Translations under genes and position numbers: made by a program
Shown: in pieces, positions 1 to 9,334 of the stretch
How positions within the stretch are numbered: position 1 is the stretch's first letter
Layout of the letters: each line of letters opens with the position of its first letter
NCBI GenBank assembly: GCA_023231475.1
Contig: JALJEE010003270.1
Span: 1-34,489, forward strand
Reading direction: 5' to 3'
Origin: Seison nebaliae
Taxonomy: Eukaryota > Rotifera > Pararotatoria > Seisonacea > Seisonidae
Length of the DNA stretch: 34,489 nucleotides
Notes under the pieces: generated by a model
Told to the model about the DNA's origin: nothing
The model's input: the letters and a program-made list of their open reading frames with translations, nothing else
Databases searched by the model: none

Positions 1-6
1 TTTTAA

Positions 7-133
7 GGTTGAGAACTGTCCTTTATGTCCTGAAAACTTTATTAAGTGAAAAAAAAGGGGTTGAGAACTGTCCGAAAATGGGGTTGAGAACTGTCCTTTT
101 TTAGTAGTAAAATGGAAAGGTTGAGAACTGTCC
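7..133. repeat. Four direct copies of a 15-bp repeat
   Basis: The unit GGTTGAGAACTGTCC occurs identically at 7-21, 59-73, 82-96 and 119-133. The spacers are unequal (37, 8 and 22 bp) and mostly AT-rich. The first copy is at the very edge, so the array may continue outside the window. The units are richer in G and C than the surroundings. The unequal spacing argues against simple slippage. I see no open reading frame in it, and the function is unknown. Confidence 0.9.
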
Positions 134-541
134 GGATACCGTAAAATGAAACATTCAAAATATTTCTGATACATATTGTCAAGAATATTGACAGTTCATA
201 TTGACCGATATATTATTATCAAAAATAATGTTTATTAAACACTTCTGAATTTTTGAATGAATTGAAATATTATGAATGAGTCAATCCTAATTCTGGTATG
301 AATTATGTTTAAAAAAATGAGTTAAACGTAAAATTTTATTTAAGCAAAAATAAAACACCTCAAAGTTGTATTCTAAAATTCTGAATTTGTCCTTTCAGGA
401 AATTTGTAATTTTATATTTTCCAAAAATTCTCATTTTTTCCGTCCAATAAAATTGTTCATACAATCATTAATTCCAAGAAATTTCGACAACCGACGTTCC
501 ACAGTGATAGGAAAAATTCTGAAAATGTCAATAAAGAAGAA
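134..541. other. Intergenic, no gene seen
   Basis: This AT-rich stretch lies between the 15-bp repeats and the 3' end of the short-chain dehydrogenase gene. I see no convincing reading frame, RNA gene or repeat in it. It probably contains the 3' untranslated region of the gene at 542-1420. Confidence 0.6.
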
Positions 542-1420
542 TTAGAGTTGTGGAGAAAAAATAAAGAACCCTCTGAAAGCATATAATAGTCGACAAAAAA
601 ATGGAAATATTATCAATTCTTCATTCCTTAAAATTCCTCCGAAAATTTTCTCTACAGCATAATCGGTTGATGAAATTGGAAGTATAGAAGGAAATTTTGT
701 TTGAACTCCATCAAACATTCCTGTATTGATATAATACGGACAGACAATGGTATTGGCAATGAGTGAATTCATTTTCATTAATTCTTGAGCAATTGCATCA
801 GCAAATCCAAATGCTGCAAATTTTGAAGCAGAATAATCAGCTAATGCCGATGAACCTTGAATGGCAGCCATACTACTAATTGTGACGAGATGTCCATTAT
901 CATGAGATATCATTTGAGATAGAAATGATTTCACCAACCAGAAATGAGACATCACATTCACATTCATACAACGTTCAACTGCGTCGTCGTTTAATTTCAA
1001 AAACGGTGCACCACTTACCACACCTGCATTATTAATTAACATAGTAACATATGATGGTCGAATATCGTTTTTGATTTGATCGGTGACTGCATAAATATCT
1101 TCTTTCTTCATACTTAAATCCAAATGATATAGTCGAATGTCATTCCGTTTCATTAAACTTTGTTCGACGGAGAAAAGTTCATTTTTTAAACTTTCCAATT
1201 GTTCCATATTATAATCCACCAATATTAATTTTTTGCATTTCAACTTGAAAAATTTCTTGGTCAATTCCTTCCCAATTCCATTTGCGGCTCCCGTTATTAA
1301 AATGACATCTTCACTCACATCTTTTGGTGGTTTGTCGAAGATGGAATAATAGACACTCCTCCCAATATCGAATGAGATTTGGGATAGTAGAATGAAAGTT
1401 TGGTAAATAATTTCCAACAT
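542..1420 (-). CDS. Short-chain dehydrogenase/reductase, SDR16C (retinol dehydrogenase/HSD17B11)-like
   Basis: Single-exon gene of 292 residues starting at an ATG. The SDR signatures are complete: cofactor-binding TGAANGIG at residues 43-50, NNAG at 130-133, a catalytic Ser at 182/183, and YSASK with Tyr196 and Lys200. The first 30 residues are hydrophobic and aromatic, which fits an N-terminal membrane or lipid-droplet anchor as in the SDR16C group (RDHE2, RDH10, HSD17B11). From family knowledge it would oxidise or reduce a lipid-type alcohol or ketone (retinoid, steroid) with NAD(P). The Asp69 (VDY) after the second strand of the Rossmann fold favours NAD(H). The substrate cannot be read from sequence. 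It is divergent from the gene at 1765. Confidence 0.88.
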   Translation of the reverse strand: MLEIIYQTFILLSQISFDIGRSVYYSIFDKPPKDVSEDVILITGAANGIGKELTKKFFKLKCKKLILVDYNMEQLESLKNELFSVEQSLMKRNDIRLYHLDLSMKKEDIYAVTDQIKNDIRPSYVTMLINNAGVVSGAPFLKLNDDAVERCMNVNVMSHFWLVKSFLSQMISHDNGHLVTISSMAAIQGSSALADYSASKFAAFGFADAIAQELMKMNSLIANTIVCPYYINTGMFDGVQTKFPSILPISSTDYAVEKIFGGILRNEELIIFPFFCRLLYAFRGFFIFSPQL

Positions 1421-1764
1421 TACAGAGCAGATTTTTAGTTGTCGACAGTCGAAGTGTTTGGGAATGGAAGCTTTATTTTTATTCAGTTCTCACATCATTC
1501 GACATTTGAAGTCCACATTGATGTCCATACGACTAATTGAATGAGAGAATCGATAGAATATTGAAGTTGTATAAAAACTCAAAATTTGTTATCATAAATA
1601 CGGAAAAATTCTTAATTATACATAATATGAATTTAATTTTCAAATATAAATTTCATATGAAGTTTTCGAATTCGAATTGTTTTTTTTCAATTAGAAATAT
1701 TTGTTTTATGTTTTAATTAATTTACAATTATTTTCAGTTTTAAACTTATTAATTCTGTTCTTTC
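1421..1764. promoter_or_regulatory. Divergent intergenic region between SDR and first USP-like gene
   Basis: These 344 bp separate two divergently transcribed genes and must hold both promoters. The + strand side is very AT-rich and ends in a pyrimidine/T-rich stretch with TTTTCAG at about 1731-1737, 28 bp before the ATG. That could be the acceptor of a 5' UTR intron or a trans-splice site. I see no clear TATA box and no further coding sequence. Confidence 0.4.
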
Positions 1765-3162
1765 ATGGTATTGCCGTCATGGTTTCCGTATACTACGATG
1801 GATATTCGTTGGAATTCTATTAACGAATATGGTTTTCATAACAAAGAAAAAGTGGCTGGTTTTAAGAACCCGAAAGGGCTAGGTATATGCGCTACTAATG
1901 TTATATTATCGATGATAATGTCGAGTGAATATATCATGAATTTCTTAAGAGAACATCGCACAAATTCCATGGATACTTTGTATGATCGAATGAAGAATGT
2001 TCGAAAGAAATTTAGTACAAAAAATGTTGATCAACTTTTAAGTGATACGAACGAGTGTGAAGTTATAATTAAAGGAATCTGCGATTTAAGTGATGAAAAA
2101 GCTTCAGAGTCTTTAAATGGAAGTTTTGGAACGGCAGGTAATTATCATTTAGTGAAAGGATTAAAGAGTTCACAATCTACTGATTATGAAACGGAAGTTG
2201 CGAGTGAGAGAATTTGTAAGAAATTGATATGTGATGCTAAAGTGAGAGATGGTCGAGATTATGCCAGATGGAAAGATTTAATGAACGATTTATTGACAAC
2301 TTCTAAAATTCATTCACCATCTGAAAGTTTTCATCGGGAAATTCCTGGTTTTATGTTCGATTGGATTCCACAAATTAGAATGTTGAATTTGCAGGCACAT
2401 ATTGAAATTTCACCAAAAAATAGATTTAGTTTAAAACCGTTCCGACCTGATTACCAAAAGTATTTCAAACATAGTAAAATGGAGAATTTACAGAAAGAAT
2501 TAAGATCATTGAATGTCGATCCAAAATTGATAGTTTTGACTTTCGGAAAATATCGTGCGGTGCGAATTCATCCCGGATTTTATTACAATGTTGCACGAAC
2601 ACTAAAACAAGCTGCTAAAACTGGAGAGTTTGCTTTGGAAGAAGATTTTATTTATTTTTATCCTCAAACTTTCTCCCTTCCCAATTTAAGTAAACCGAAA
2701 AATAAATATCCGTTTTTGATTAATGGTGTTAATAAAATGTACATTTTGAAATCGATTGCAGTGATTCTCGTGAAGGAGACAACTATGAAAATTTCTGAAA
2801 TTCCAACATATAAGAATATGGATGAAAATACGCAAATGGCTGTCAATGTTTGTGTTGCTACAACTGAGGAAGAAATTAAAAATTTATTAAGAGAACGAAA
2901 TTTGCAAAATTTAATACCTTTCATGGAAGATATTACTATTGATATATATCTGTTATTACGAAAAATATGTTCATTTTTAAAATTAGATGGAATTACAAAA
3001 TTCGGTACAGGTAATCATTCCATTCATACGTTTGCTCTTATTGTAAAGAATGAAAGATGGATCATAATGAACGATGAATTCTCATGTTATGTTGATGATA
3101 TCAACACATTCACCACAATGTTGAAAGATGAAACAATTTCAAGTGTATTATTTGAAGAATGA
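1765..3162 (+). CDS. Divergent USP-like (ubiquitin C-terminal hydrolase fold) protein, tandem copy A
   Basis: Intact single-exon frame of 465 residues, homologous along its whole length to the gene at 4501. It matches no family at a glance, but two blocks resemble the boxes of ubiquitin-specific proteases. Residues 38-50 (GLGICATNVILSM) have the spacing of the USP Cys box, G-L-x-x-C-x-x-N-x-x-L, with Cys42, Asn45 and Leu48. Residues 421-437 have the spacing of the His box, with His421, Trp432 and Asn436-Asp437 (HTFALIVK...W..MND). From these I infer a papain-like deubiquitinase or inactive relative, with Cys42, His421 and Asn436/Asp437 as candidate triad. No signal peptide or membrane segment is visible. 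The N-terminal motif MxLPSxFP and the C-terminal DETIxSVLxE are shared with the paralogue. Confidence 0.6.
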   Translation: MVLPSWFPYTTMDIRWNSINEYGFHNKEKVAGFKNPKGLGICATNVILSMIMSSEYIMNFLREHRTNSMDTLYDRMKNVRKKFSTKNVDQLLSDTNECEVIIKGICDLSDEKASESLNGSFGTAGNYHLVKGLKSSQSTDYETEVASERICKKLICDAKVRDGRDYARWKDLMNDLLTTSKIHSPSESFHREIPGFMFDWIPQIRMLNLQAHIEISPKNRFSLKPFRPDYQKYFKHSKMENLQKELRSLNVDPKLIVLTFGKYRAVRIHPGFYYNVARTLKQAAKTGEFALEEDFIYFYPQTFSLPNLSKPKNKYPFLINGVNKMYILKSIAVILVKETTMKISEIPTYKNMDENTQMAVNVCVATTEEEIKNLLRERNLQNLIPFMEDITIDIYLLLRKICSFLKLDGITKFGTGNHSIHTFALIVKNERWIIMNDEFSCYVDDINTFTTMLKDETISSVLFEE

Positions 3163-3765
3163 ATTTAAAGTTTTGGAAGTTTATGAATAAGATTACAATA
3201 TGATATTTTTCATTATCTTTCAAATCTGGGAATGTCATATAGATTATCATGTGCAAGAATGATTAGATGATTAGAAATTTAGTTAAATAAAAATCGATAA
3301 ACGAATGAATTATTATTAATATTATTATTTATTACCACAATGTCTGATAGACAATTCCCCTGAGGGATAAAGTTCAGAAAAAGGATTAAAAGAAAAAAGG
3401 AATAAAATGGATGAAATAAAAAGAGTTAGATGATAAGAAATAAAAGGAAAAGAATTCATGATTCGATTTTATAACGATACACACTAAACAAATTAGTAAC
3501 CGTACAAGGTGTTTCCGTTCATCATTCCGATCGAACGTATTTCTGACATTTGAGAGATGAGGAAGAAAATTTGATGGAAGAATATTGAGTGGAGAGAAAT
3601 TTATAACAAAATCTTTAAAATCGGAAGAAGTTGGTGAGAACAGTATGTTATAATAATTATGAACTAACGAATCCATTCCCTGAAACGAAGGATTAGTTGA
3701 AATTCCGTCCAGAATTCCTAGAATTCTCCTTGCACATATGATAGAAAACGGAATCAAATCAGTAA
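3163..3765. other. Intergenic; possible eroded 5' part of the broken third copy
   Basis: This lies between copy A and the recognisable part of the broken copy. The first 150 bp look like a 3' UTR, with AATAAA near 3283. At about 3508-3550 one + strand frame gives a weak similarity (V-x-V-H-x-S followed by a stop) to the central Y-R-x-V-R-x-H block of the paralogues, so the pseudogene may extend this far. The long minus-strand open frame across 3386-3829 has no similarity I recognise and overlaps the pseudogene, so I treat it as chance. Confidence 0.4.
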
Positions 3766-4263
3766 GTGCAAACAGGAACGCCGTATTACAAGGTTCCCAC
3801 TTTACATGGATTAAATAAGTATTATCCATTTATGGTTGACGAAATGTTGAAACCGTTTAACCTAAAAGCAATGGTAATAATTTTAACTTCAGAAACATAT
3901 TTCCAGATGAATCATCTTCCACTAAAAAACTATAATATGCTAGTTAACACGGAAATCGCATGTTCCGATCTAACATTTCATAAGATTGAGGAGATGATGA
4001 AAAAAGAGGATAAGCATATCTCTCTTTTGAAAAAGTTGAAATATTTAAAGTTAATTCTTGGAAAGATATGTTCGTTTTTCCTATATAATGCAACGACGAA
4101 GTTTGACGAATTGGTAAGTCAGGTACATGTATTTTCAGTGATTCAAAGAAATGATAAATGAGTAATACTGAACGATGATTTCTCGTATTACACCGAATAA
4201 ATTTATGATTTCACTTTAATATTGAAATATGAAACAATAACCAGTGTACTACTCGAGGAACCT
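3766..4263 (+). pseudogene. Broken third copy of the USP-like family (3' half only)
   Basis: One continuous frame matches the C-terminal halves of the proteins at 1765 and 4501. It has YYKVP...HGLNKYYPF where the paralogues have YYPQT...KYPF/KYRF, then GKICSFFLYNATTKFD matching RKICSFLKLDGITKF, then H-V-F-S-V at the His box. The conserved Trp of the His box is a stop (TGA at 4159-4161, where the paralogues have TGG). A second in-frame stop (TAA at 4198-4200) follows, yet the same frame goes on to NDDFSYY and ETITSVLLEE up to about 4263. The N-terminal half with the Cys box is missing or unrecognisable. The presence of family residues beyond both stops shows this is a decayed gene. Confidence 0.85.
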
Positions 4264-4500
4264 GTAAGTACATCGTTTGGACTTGAATTTACTCGGGCTC
4301 ATACGAGGCAAAATTAATCTTCAGGTGGCCAAAATTTATAAAAATCGTAAATTTGAGTAATTAGTTAGCGATAAATATTTTACTCTTCTACAAAGTTTTT
4401 TTCTCGAAAAATAATTAAATTCCTTTATAACTCGAAAGTTTTTTCTTCGAAAAATCCAAAACTTCTATTTCGTTTAACTCTTGTTCAATTTTTTCATCCA

Positions 4501-5916
4501 ATGGACTTACCGTCGACTTTCCCCTGTGAAAGTGAACCATATCGATGGGTTTATCTTCGACAACATGCTAAACGTGGTCCTCACATCCACAATTTTTTAG
4601 AGAATTATACACACGGTAATCGTTTCACTACTACATGTATCATCAACTTATTCTTAACGATGTTGACTTCATATTTCAATATAAAGAATTATAGACAAAT
4701 TAATGATCTTTCTCCTAACAATTGGTTCTACAGCGTTCAAGAAGTTAGAGGATTGATATGTGCTACACCAGTACACGGTTTATGGTCGACTCTTGACGTA
4801 CCGAATAATATGATCTTCACCATCTGTAATAATTTCAAGGGAGAAGTGTCAGATATTTATAATGAATTTGGGAGAAATAATTGGCTAGCAAATGCCATGA
4901 GGAAACTGAAACCGATTACTGACTTAATTTATATGCCAACTGCCACCACTTGTGAAATCATGACCGAATCGATTAAAGAAGATCAATATAAGAAATGGAA
5001 GAATTCCATTAAATATATTTTAAAACCATCAATCTCTTTACTAACACCTCCTCCTTATAAAATGGGTTTAATTTCCCATTTTTCCTACGATTGGTTTCGA
5101 GAAATTAAATTTTTAAGTTTACAAGTTGATTTCACTGCAATTCCAAATGATCCCACTAAAGCTAATCCATTTGTACCCGGTTTCACAAAATATTTGAAAC
5201 CTCAAGAGAAACAAATTCTGGAGAGAACGTTAACAGATAACAATATTGATCCGAATATGATACTCATCAGTTTTCCGGTATATCGTCTTGTTCGTCTTCA
5301 TTCCAGATTTTATTTGGATAATATAATAGAAAAAATTTTCGAAAAAAAATCAAACAAAACAACTATAGATTTCAATTCAGTTCGCATATTCTATTATCCC
5401 CAGACCATATCCTTTCCCATTTATCATGGAATTGTAGATAAATATCGTTTTAATCTCAACGGAATTAATAATTTTTACCATTTAAAATCCATAACCGTTC
5501 TTATGAATGAAGAAGTCACATCTTATGTAAAAGAATTCCCTTCACAAAATCATGTTGATTACAAATTATATAAGAATTTGGAAAATTGTATCGATACTAT
5601 TTATCATGAAATAAATTCTTTACGTGCAAAATTCGACAAAGAAGACATATCGATGTATATCAGTTCGACAATCAATCAATTCAGTTATGATACGGAGGAA
5701 TTATTCCGTAAGATTTGTATATTTTTGATGAGGGATGCAAAATCTGATTTCGATCCTCCAATAATGCCAACTCATAAATTTGTCGTAACAACTCGAAATG
5801 ATACATGGATAATCACGAATGATGAATTTTCATGTGCCATAAATAATATCGTCAAATTTTCCCAGTTAATGACAGATGAAACTATTACAAGTGTACTTCT
5901 CGAAAGAACAACATAA
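4501..5916 (+). CDS. Divergent USP-like (ubiquitin C-terminal hydrolase fold) protein, tandem copy B
   Basis: Intact single-exon frame of 471 residues and paralogue of the gene at 1765. It carries the same two blocks: a Cys-box-like TTCIINLFLTML with Cys46, Asn49 and Leu52, and a His-box-like HKFVVTTRNDTWIITNDE with His425, Trp436 and Asn440-Asp441. The central region (YRLVRLHSRFYLDN, then YYPQTISFP and HLKSITVL) is also shared. The copies are very diverged, yet the Cys, His and Asn/Asp positions are kept in both, which suggests selection for an active thiol protease fold. That assignment is inference from motif spacing. The distance from Cys46 to His425 is similar to that in compact USP catalytic domains. 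There is no membrane segment or signal peptide. Confidence 0.6.
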   Translation: MDLPSTFPCESEPYRWVYLRQHAKRGPHIHNFLENYTHGNRFTTTCIINLFLTMLTSYFNIKNYRQINDLSPNNWFYSVQEVRGLICATPVHGLWSTLDVPNNMIFTICNNFKGEVSDIYNEFGRNNWLANAMRKLKPITDLIYMPTATTCEIMTESIKEDQYKKWKNSIKYILKPSISLLTPPPYKMGLISHFSYDWFREIKFLSLQVDFTAIPNDPTKANPFVPGFTKYLKPQEKQILERTLTDNNIDPNMILISFPVYRLVRLHSRFYLDNIIEKIFEKKSNKTTIDFNSVRIFYYPQTISFPIYHGIVDKYRFNLNGINNFYHLKSITVLMNEEVTSYVKEFPSQNHVDYKLYKNLENCIDTIYHEINSLRAKFDKEDISMYISSTINQFSYDTEELFRKICIFLMRDAKSDFDPPIMPTHKFVVTTRNDTWIITNDEFSCAINNIVKFSQLMTDETITSVLLERTT

Positions 5917-6164
5917 TAGAAAAGAACGTTCAATTATTCACATTCAATATCAAATAACATCATAATAATTATTTTCACAATTCGATTTTATATAGAAAAT
6001 TATCTAATTATAACTTTTCTCATTTATATATTTTTCACTAATTCAACTCAAATTATTTGGGAAAAATTTAAAAATAAAAATAAAAAAATTCGAAATTTAA
6101 GAAAGAAAATTAAAATGAAATAAAAACGGAAAAAAATTATCGAAAAAATGAAAAAAATTAAAAA

Positions 6165-7082
6165 TTACAATAATTCGATATTTTGTTTTCGACGACGTTT
6201 CGCAGGAGGATCCGTTGACAATTGTCCTTTACTGTATATTTGACTTTTCATTTTGTTTACGACGTCATTGAAATTAGGAAGACGATTAATTTGGACACAT
6301 CGATTATTCGCCGTCGCTATCATGGACGACGGCATTTCTTTCCAAGTCTGTGTGAGAAGAAGATTATCCTGATTCAATTTCTGTTTATTCTTCTCATGTT
6401 CTTTCGCTAAGAATTCCATTCGTTTCGTCATAAAATAATTTTTTTTGTAAATATTCGGATCATTTTCCGATTTTTTCGTATTTCGATTATGTTTCCTTTT
6501 TGGAGCGACTTTAATTTCATAATCTGCAATAATATCTAAATATTGATGATAAGTAGAAACATCTCTTACTTGAGGAAAGATGTGAGTGATCGGTTCAATT
6601 TTATTGAGGGAATGTATTGGAAAGAATGTACAATATTTATATGAACATGTCGTTTTTGATGATTTGTCGATATTGATTGCTGAATATTCGATAATTTGAA
6701 TATTTTTTGAAGTTTTCATAAGATTTCTATACCAATCTTTATCACTGATATCAGGATCTTTTTGTTGATTCTTCGGTTTGTGCAATGCTTCATGTTCTAT
6801 TAAATTCTTCTTTTTCTCTTCTTCAATGGCTTGTTTGGTTGTGAGATAATCTTCATCTCTTTCATGTTGTTCCTTTAATATTCTCCTACGATATCTATTC
6901 TCCAATTGTTTATTATAAATTCTCCAAACAATATGATCGTCATTCGTTAGAATTGGAGTGCGACTATTTTTGTCGATGAAAGTTAAAAGTTTAAGAAATC
7001 GTTTAAATTCTCGTTTATTAATTTCTAATTTATTCTCATCATTTCCATTTTCTTTCTCTCCCAATTTATATTTGATTTTCAT
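6165..7082 (-). CDS. Unrecognised charged, probably nuclear protein
   Basis: Single-exon frame of 305 residues from an ATG. I do not recognise the family. It is rich in Lys, Glu, Asn and Gln. It has a helical, likely coiled-coil stretch at about residues 55-105 (RYRRRILKEQHERDE..., EEEKKKN) and a basic cluster PPAKRRRKQ near the C-terminus that looks like a nuclear localisation signal. The middle (about 140-195) is less charged and contains a short Cys pair (CSYKYC) that is too small to call a zinc site. The next gene on the same strand begins 124 bp upstream, so the two could be co-transcribed, but nothing proves this. A short + strand frame at 6222-6410 lies inside it and is not real. Confidence 0.6.
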   Translation of the reverse strand: MKIKYKLGEKENGNDENKLEINKREFKRFLKLLTFIDKNSRTPILTNDDHIVWRIYNKQLENRYRRRILKEQHERDEDYLTTKQAIEEEKKKNLIEHEALHKPKNQQKDPDISDKDWYRNLMKTSKNIQIIEYSAINIDKSSKTTCSYKYCTFFPIHSLNKIEPITHIFPQVRDVSTYHQYLDIIADYEIKVAPKRKHNRNTKKSENDPNIYKKNYFMTKRMEFLAKEHEKNKQKLNQDNLLLTQTWKEMPSSMIATANNRCVQINRLPNFNDVVNKMKSQIYSKGQLSTDPPAKRRRKQNIELL

Positions 7083-7206
7083 CTAAATTCTAATGAATAA
7101 ATCTGATGGAAATTAAATTTAATTAAATGAAAATTTCAAGGAAAAATATTGAAGGAAAAATTTACAATTGTTAATAATGATCATTAATATTTCATCTGTT
7201 TAATGA

Positions 7207-8184
7207 TTAATCTTTGACATTATCGAACATATATTTTAATGGTTTATCACGACGTCGATGATTCGTCGCAGGTTGATGAGAATATCGTTGTTCTGGAACT
7301 TGATAACTGGGTTGATGGAGGAGTGGATTGATGATTGGAATCGATCCACTCACTTTATGATGACGTCGACTCACATATGATTTAATCGGCGGTTCAATTG
7401 AAGTTTGATAAGAATGTCGTGAAATAGAATCATTATAATTATAAGAATGACGACCAATCGATCGACCAACATGATCCATATTTTCCATTCCATAATTCGA
7501 ATGATAATGTGGATGTTGATGGATTTGTTTCTGATTATTTCGAATTTGTCTTCGAATTCTATCCGAATCTGATTCACTTTCATCTCCATCATCAATAAAA
7601 TCTTCGTCGTCACTATTACCACCTGCAGTAATATCATATTTCGATTTTCGACTATATTTCCGTTCAGGTTGATGATGTTTAAGAACCGTCGAAAATTGGT
7701 CATTATTCGATTTATCTATTCTTGATCGACTGATACGTTGATGTGGTCCACCATATGCCGGTTTACCACCTAATCCCATCATGTTTTGAGAAGTCGATAC
7801 ATTTCCTGTTAGTCGTTTCGTTAAACGTGGATTCTTATTAACTCTCCCACTTTTCTCATTTCGTTGATTTTTTGTAGTCGTACTATTCCTCTCCATCCAT
7901 TCTTTCCAAGGATCATATGTATCACGATCTACTTTCATCATAATTCTTTCATCAACAACATTCTCTGAGAGAATTTTCCTCTTTCCAGGATAATCAAATT
8001 CCGACGTTAAAAATAATAATTTCTGATTCTCCAATTCATTCAGATGTTGTTCTTTTTCCACTTGGTGGAGAACGTCGGAAAACTTTTGAACAAATTCAAC
8101 TTCCGCATTCATCGGTTCTTCTATTTGCCGTTCAATCACATATTTATTTTTGAATTTGTTATTCAAAATTTTCGTTGAAGTCAT
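7207..8184 (-). CDS. Unrecognised low-complexity, His/Arg/Ser-rich protein
   Basis: The open frame runs to 8277, but its first codon there is TTG. The first ATG in frame is at 8184, giving 325 residues starting MTSTKIL. Residues 1-100 are charged and helical. The rest is low complexity, with Asn-, His- and Arg/Ser-rich stretches, an acidic run (DDEDFIDDGDESESDSD) and repeated HSYN/HSYQ and RRHHK patches. This looks disordered and possibly RNA- or chromatin-associated, but no domain is recognisable. The reading frame is kept through low-complexity DNA, and the overlapping frame at 7371-7703 has a worse composition. The sequence just 5' of the frame has TTTTTTAATAG, so an upstream exon is possible. 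Confidence 0.5.
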   Translation of the reverse strand: MTSTKILNNKFKNKYVIERQIEEPMNAEVEFVQKFSDVLHQVEKEQHLNELENQKLLFLTSEFDYPGKRKILSENVVDERIMMKVDRDTYDPWKEWMERNSTTTKNQRNEKSGRVNKNPRLTKRLTGNVSTSQNMMGLGGKPAYGGPHQRISRSRIDKSNNDQFSTVLKHHQPERKYSRKSKYDITAGGNSDDEDFIDDGDESESDSDRIRRQIRNNQKQIHQHPHYHSNYGMENMDHVGRSIGRHSYNYNDSISRHSYQTSIEPPIKSYVSRRHHKVSGSIPIINPLLHQPSYQVPEQRYSHQPATNHRRRDKPLKYMFDNVKD

Positions 8185-8745
8185 TTTGTCCGATAGAATA
8201 TTTTTCCTTAAGAAAAATTCTACTGTTGTTGTTCCCAATATCAGATTGTCAAATAAACAATTTATTTCAAACTTCAATTTTTTCTCTTTTCTTTCCTATT
8301 AAAAAATAAGCTTGTGTTAATTAAATTAATATCCTTCTTTAATTAACGTTAATTAACCAGACTTTTTCATGAAGGTGATCAAAACTTAAAATAATTTAAC
8401 GTAATTGAAAAAATTCATTTTTCAAAAATGCTCCATAATGACATCGTCTTTTAATTTTTTTCTAAAGTTTTTTAACGATCCATCAACTGAACTATACTCC
8501 GTCTTGAATTATCTTACAATAATTATTATTATTATTAGAAATTTCTAATTGGAAGGAAGATATGGTTTACTTTTCTTTATAAATCTTTCTATCCAATTTC
8601 AGATTATGAAGTTTTTCCTAATTAAAACTAACTTTATTTAACTAATTCTTTTTAAAAAGATAGCTGAAATAATTCATTTAATTTCTTCAATATTTTTTTC
8701 ATTTTATACAAGTCGGTTGATAAATTAATTGTATGTTGAAGTAAA
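8185..8745. promoter_or_regulatory. Divergent intergenic region, AT-rich
   Basis: This lies between two divergent genes and should hold both promoters. It is very AT-rich, with TTAATTAA-type inverted motifs at about 8318-8360 and an ATT triplet run near 8520-8535. I see no coding exon with good splice signals. An unrecognised 5' exon of the minus-strand gene could lie here. Confidence 0.4.
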
Positions 8746-9334
8746 ATGGTGTACATAACGGCGAATGGTGATATTGTTGACGGTAATACTCCAAGAAGCA
8801 CTACACGAGTTCTTTTCTTAGTACATAATAATTTTAAACTTGCAATTAGCCTACACCAAATGGAAATTTGAATAATGTCAGATCGACAAATAATACGGAA
8901 TCAAATCAGAATGAAGTAAGCTCCGGTTTCTCCATGGAAATTTTCGATACTTGGAATCAAAAATTGACAGATGTTCCTTATTGTATTCTAAATTAAATAT
9001 GTTTTCTTTTCCATTTTAGTATGGAGTTCCAACATTCACCTTACCAAATAATTGGAAAATTCGTCCGATTGTTTCAGTTTCATCTTTGTTATCTACCGTC
9101 ATGTTCGGTTACCGAGGATTAATGATGTCCATCATTCTCTATGTCATTGTACAAGTTCCAAATAAATTTTGAGATCCATTTATTATTCATATTCAGGTAA
9201 GTAAAAATGGTGCTGATAATACAACGGGAGGTCAACAAGGCTCATCATCATTCCAACCGAACCTTCCAGGTAGAACTGATAGAATGTATCAATTTAAATC
9301 GTTTACAGGAAAGGGTCAAAAATTGGGACAGTAA
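8746..9334 (+). CDS. Small single-pass membrane protein, selenoprotein K (SELENOK/SelG)-like, without Sec
   Basis: Four-exon model: 8746-8808, 8850-8915, 9020-9154 and 9197-9334. All junctions are in phase 0 and the introns are 41, 104 and 42 bp. The product is 133 residues. It starts MVYITANGDIVDG, close to the MVYIxxxGxVLD start of SELENOK/SelG proteins. An Asn/Thr-rich insert follows, then one hydrophobic segment (about residues 58-88), then a Gly/Gln/Ser-rich tail with a PGR motif ending GKGQKLGQ. SELENOK is an ER membrane protein that helps ER-associated degradation and DHHC-dependent palmitoylation. Family members end in a Gly-rich tail with Sec or Cys. Here the tail has neither, and the stop is TAA. 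The gene itself is well supported by splicing. The family call is tentative because the core is short. Confidence 0.55.

Noticed and set aside
3386-3829. Minus-strand open frame of 147 codons
   Set aside because: It overlaps the USP-like pseudogene on the other strand, has no recognisable domain and ends in a Phe-rich run.
7371-7703. Minus-strand open frame of 110 codons inside the gene at 7207-8184
   Set aside because: It is a shifted reading of the low-complexity gene, composed mostly of Ile, Met and Arg.
8277-8277. TTG, GTG or similar start codons for the frames at 7207, 11438, 18771, 22617 and 27884
   Set aside because: Animal genes start almost always at ATG; in each case an ATG a little downstream gives a sensible N-terminus, for example the mitochondrial presequence of SSADH.
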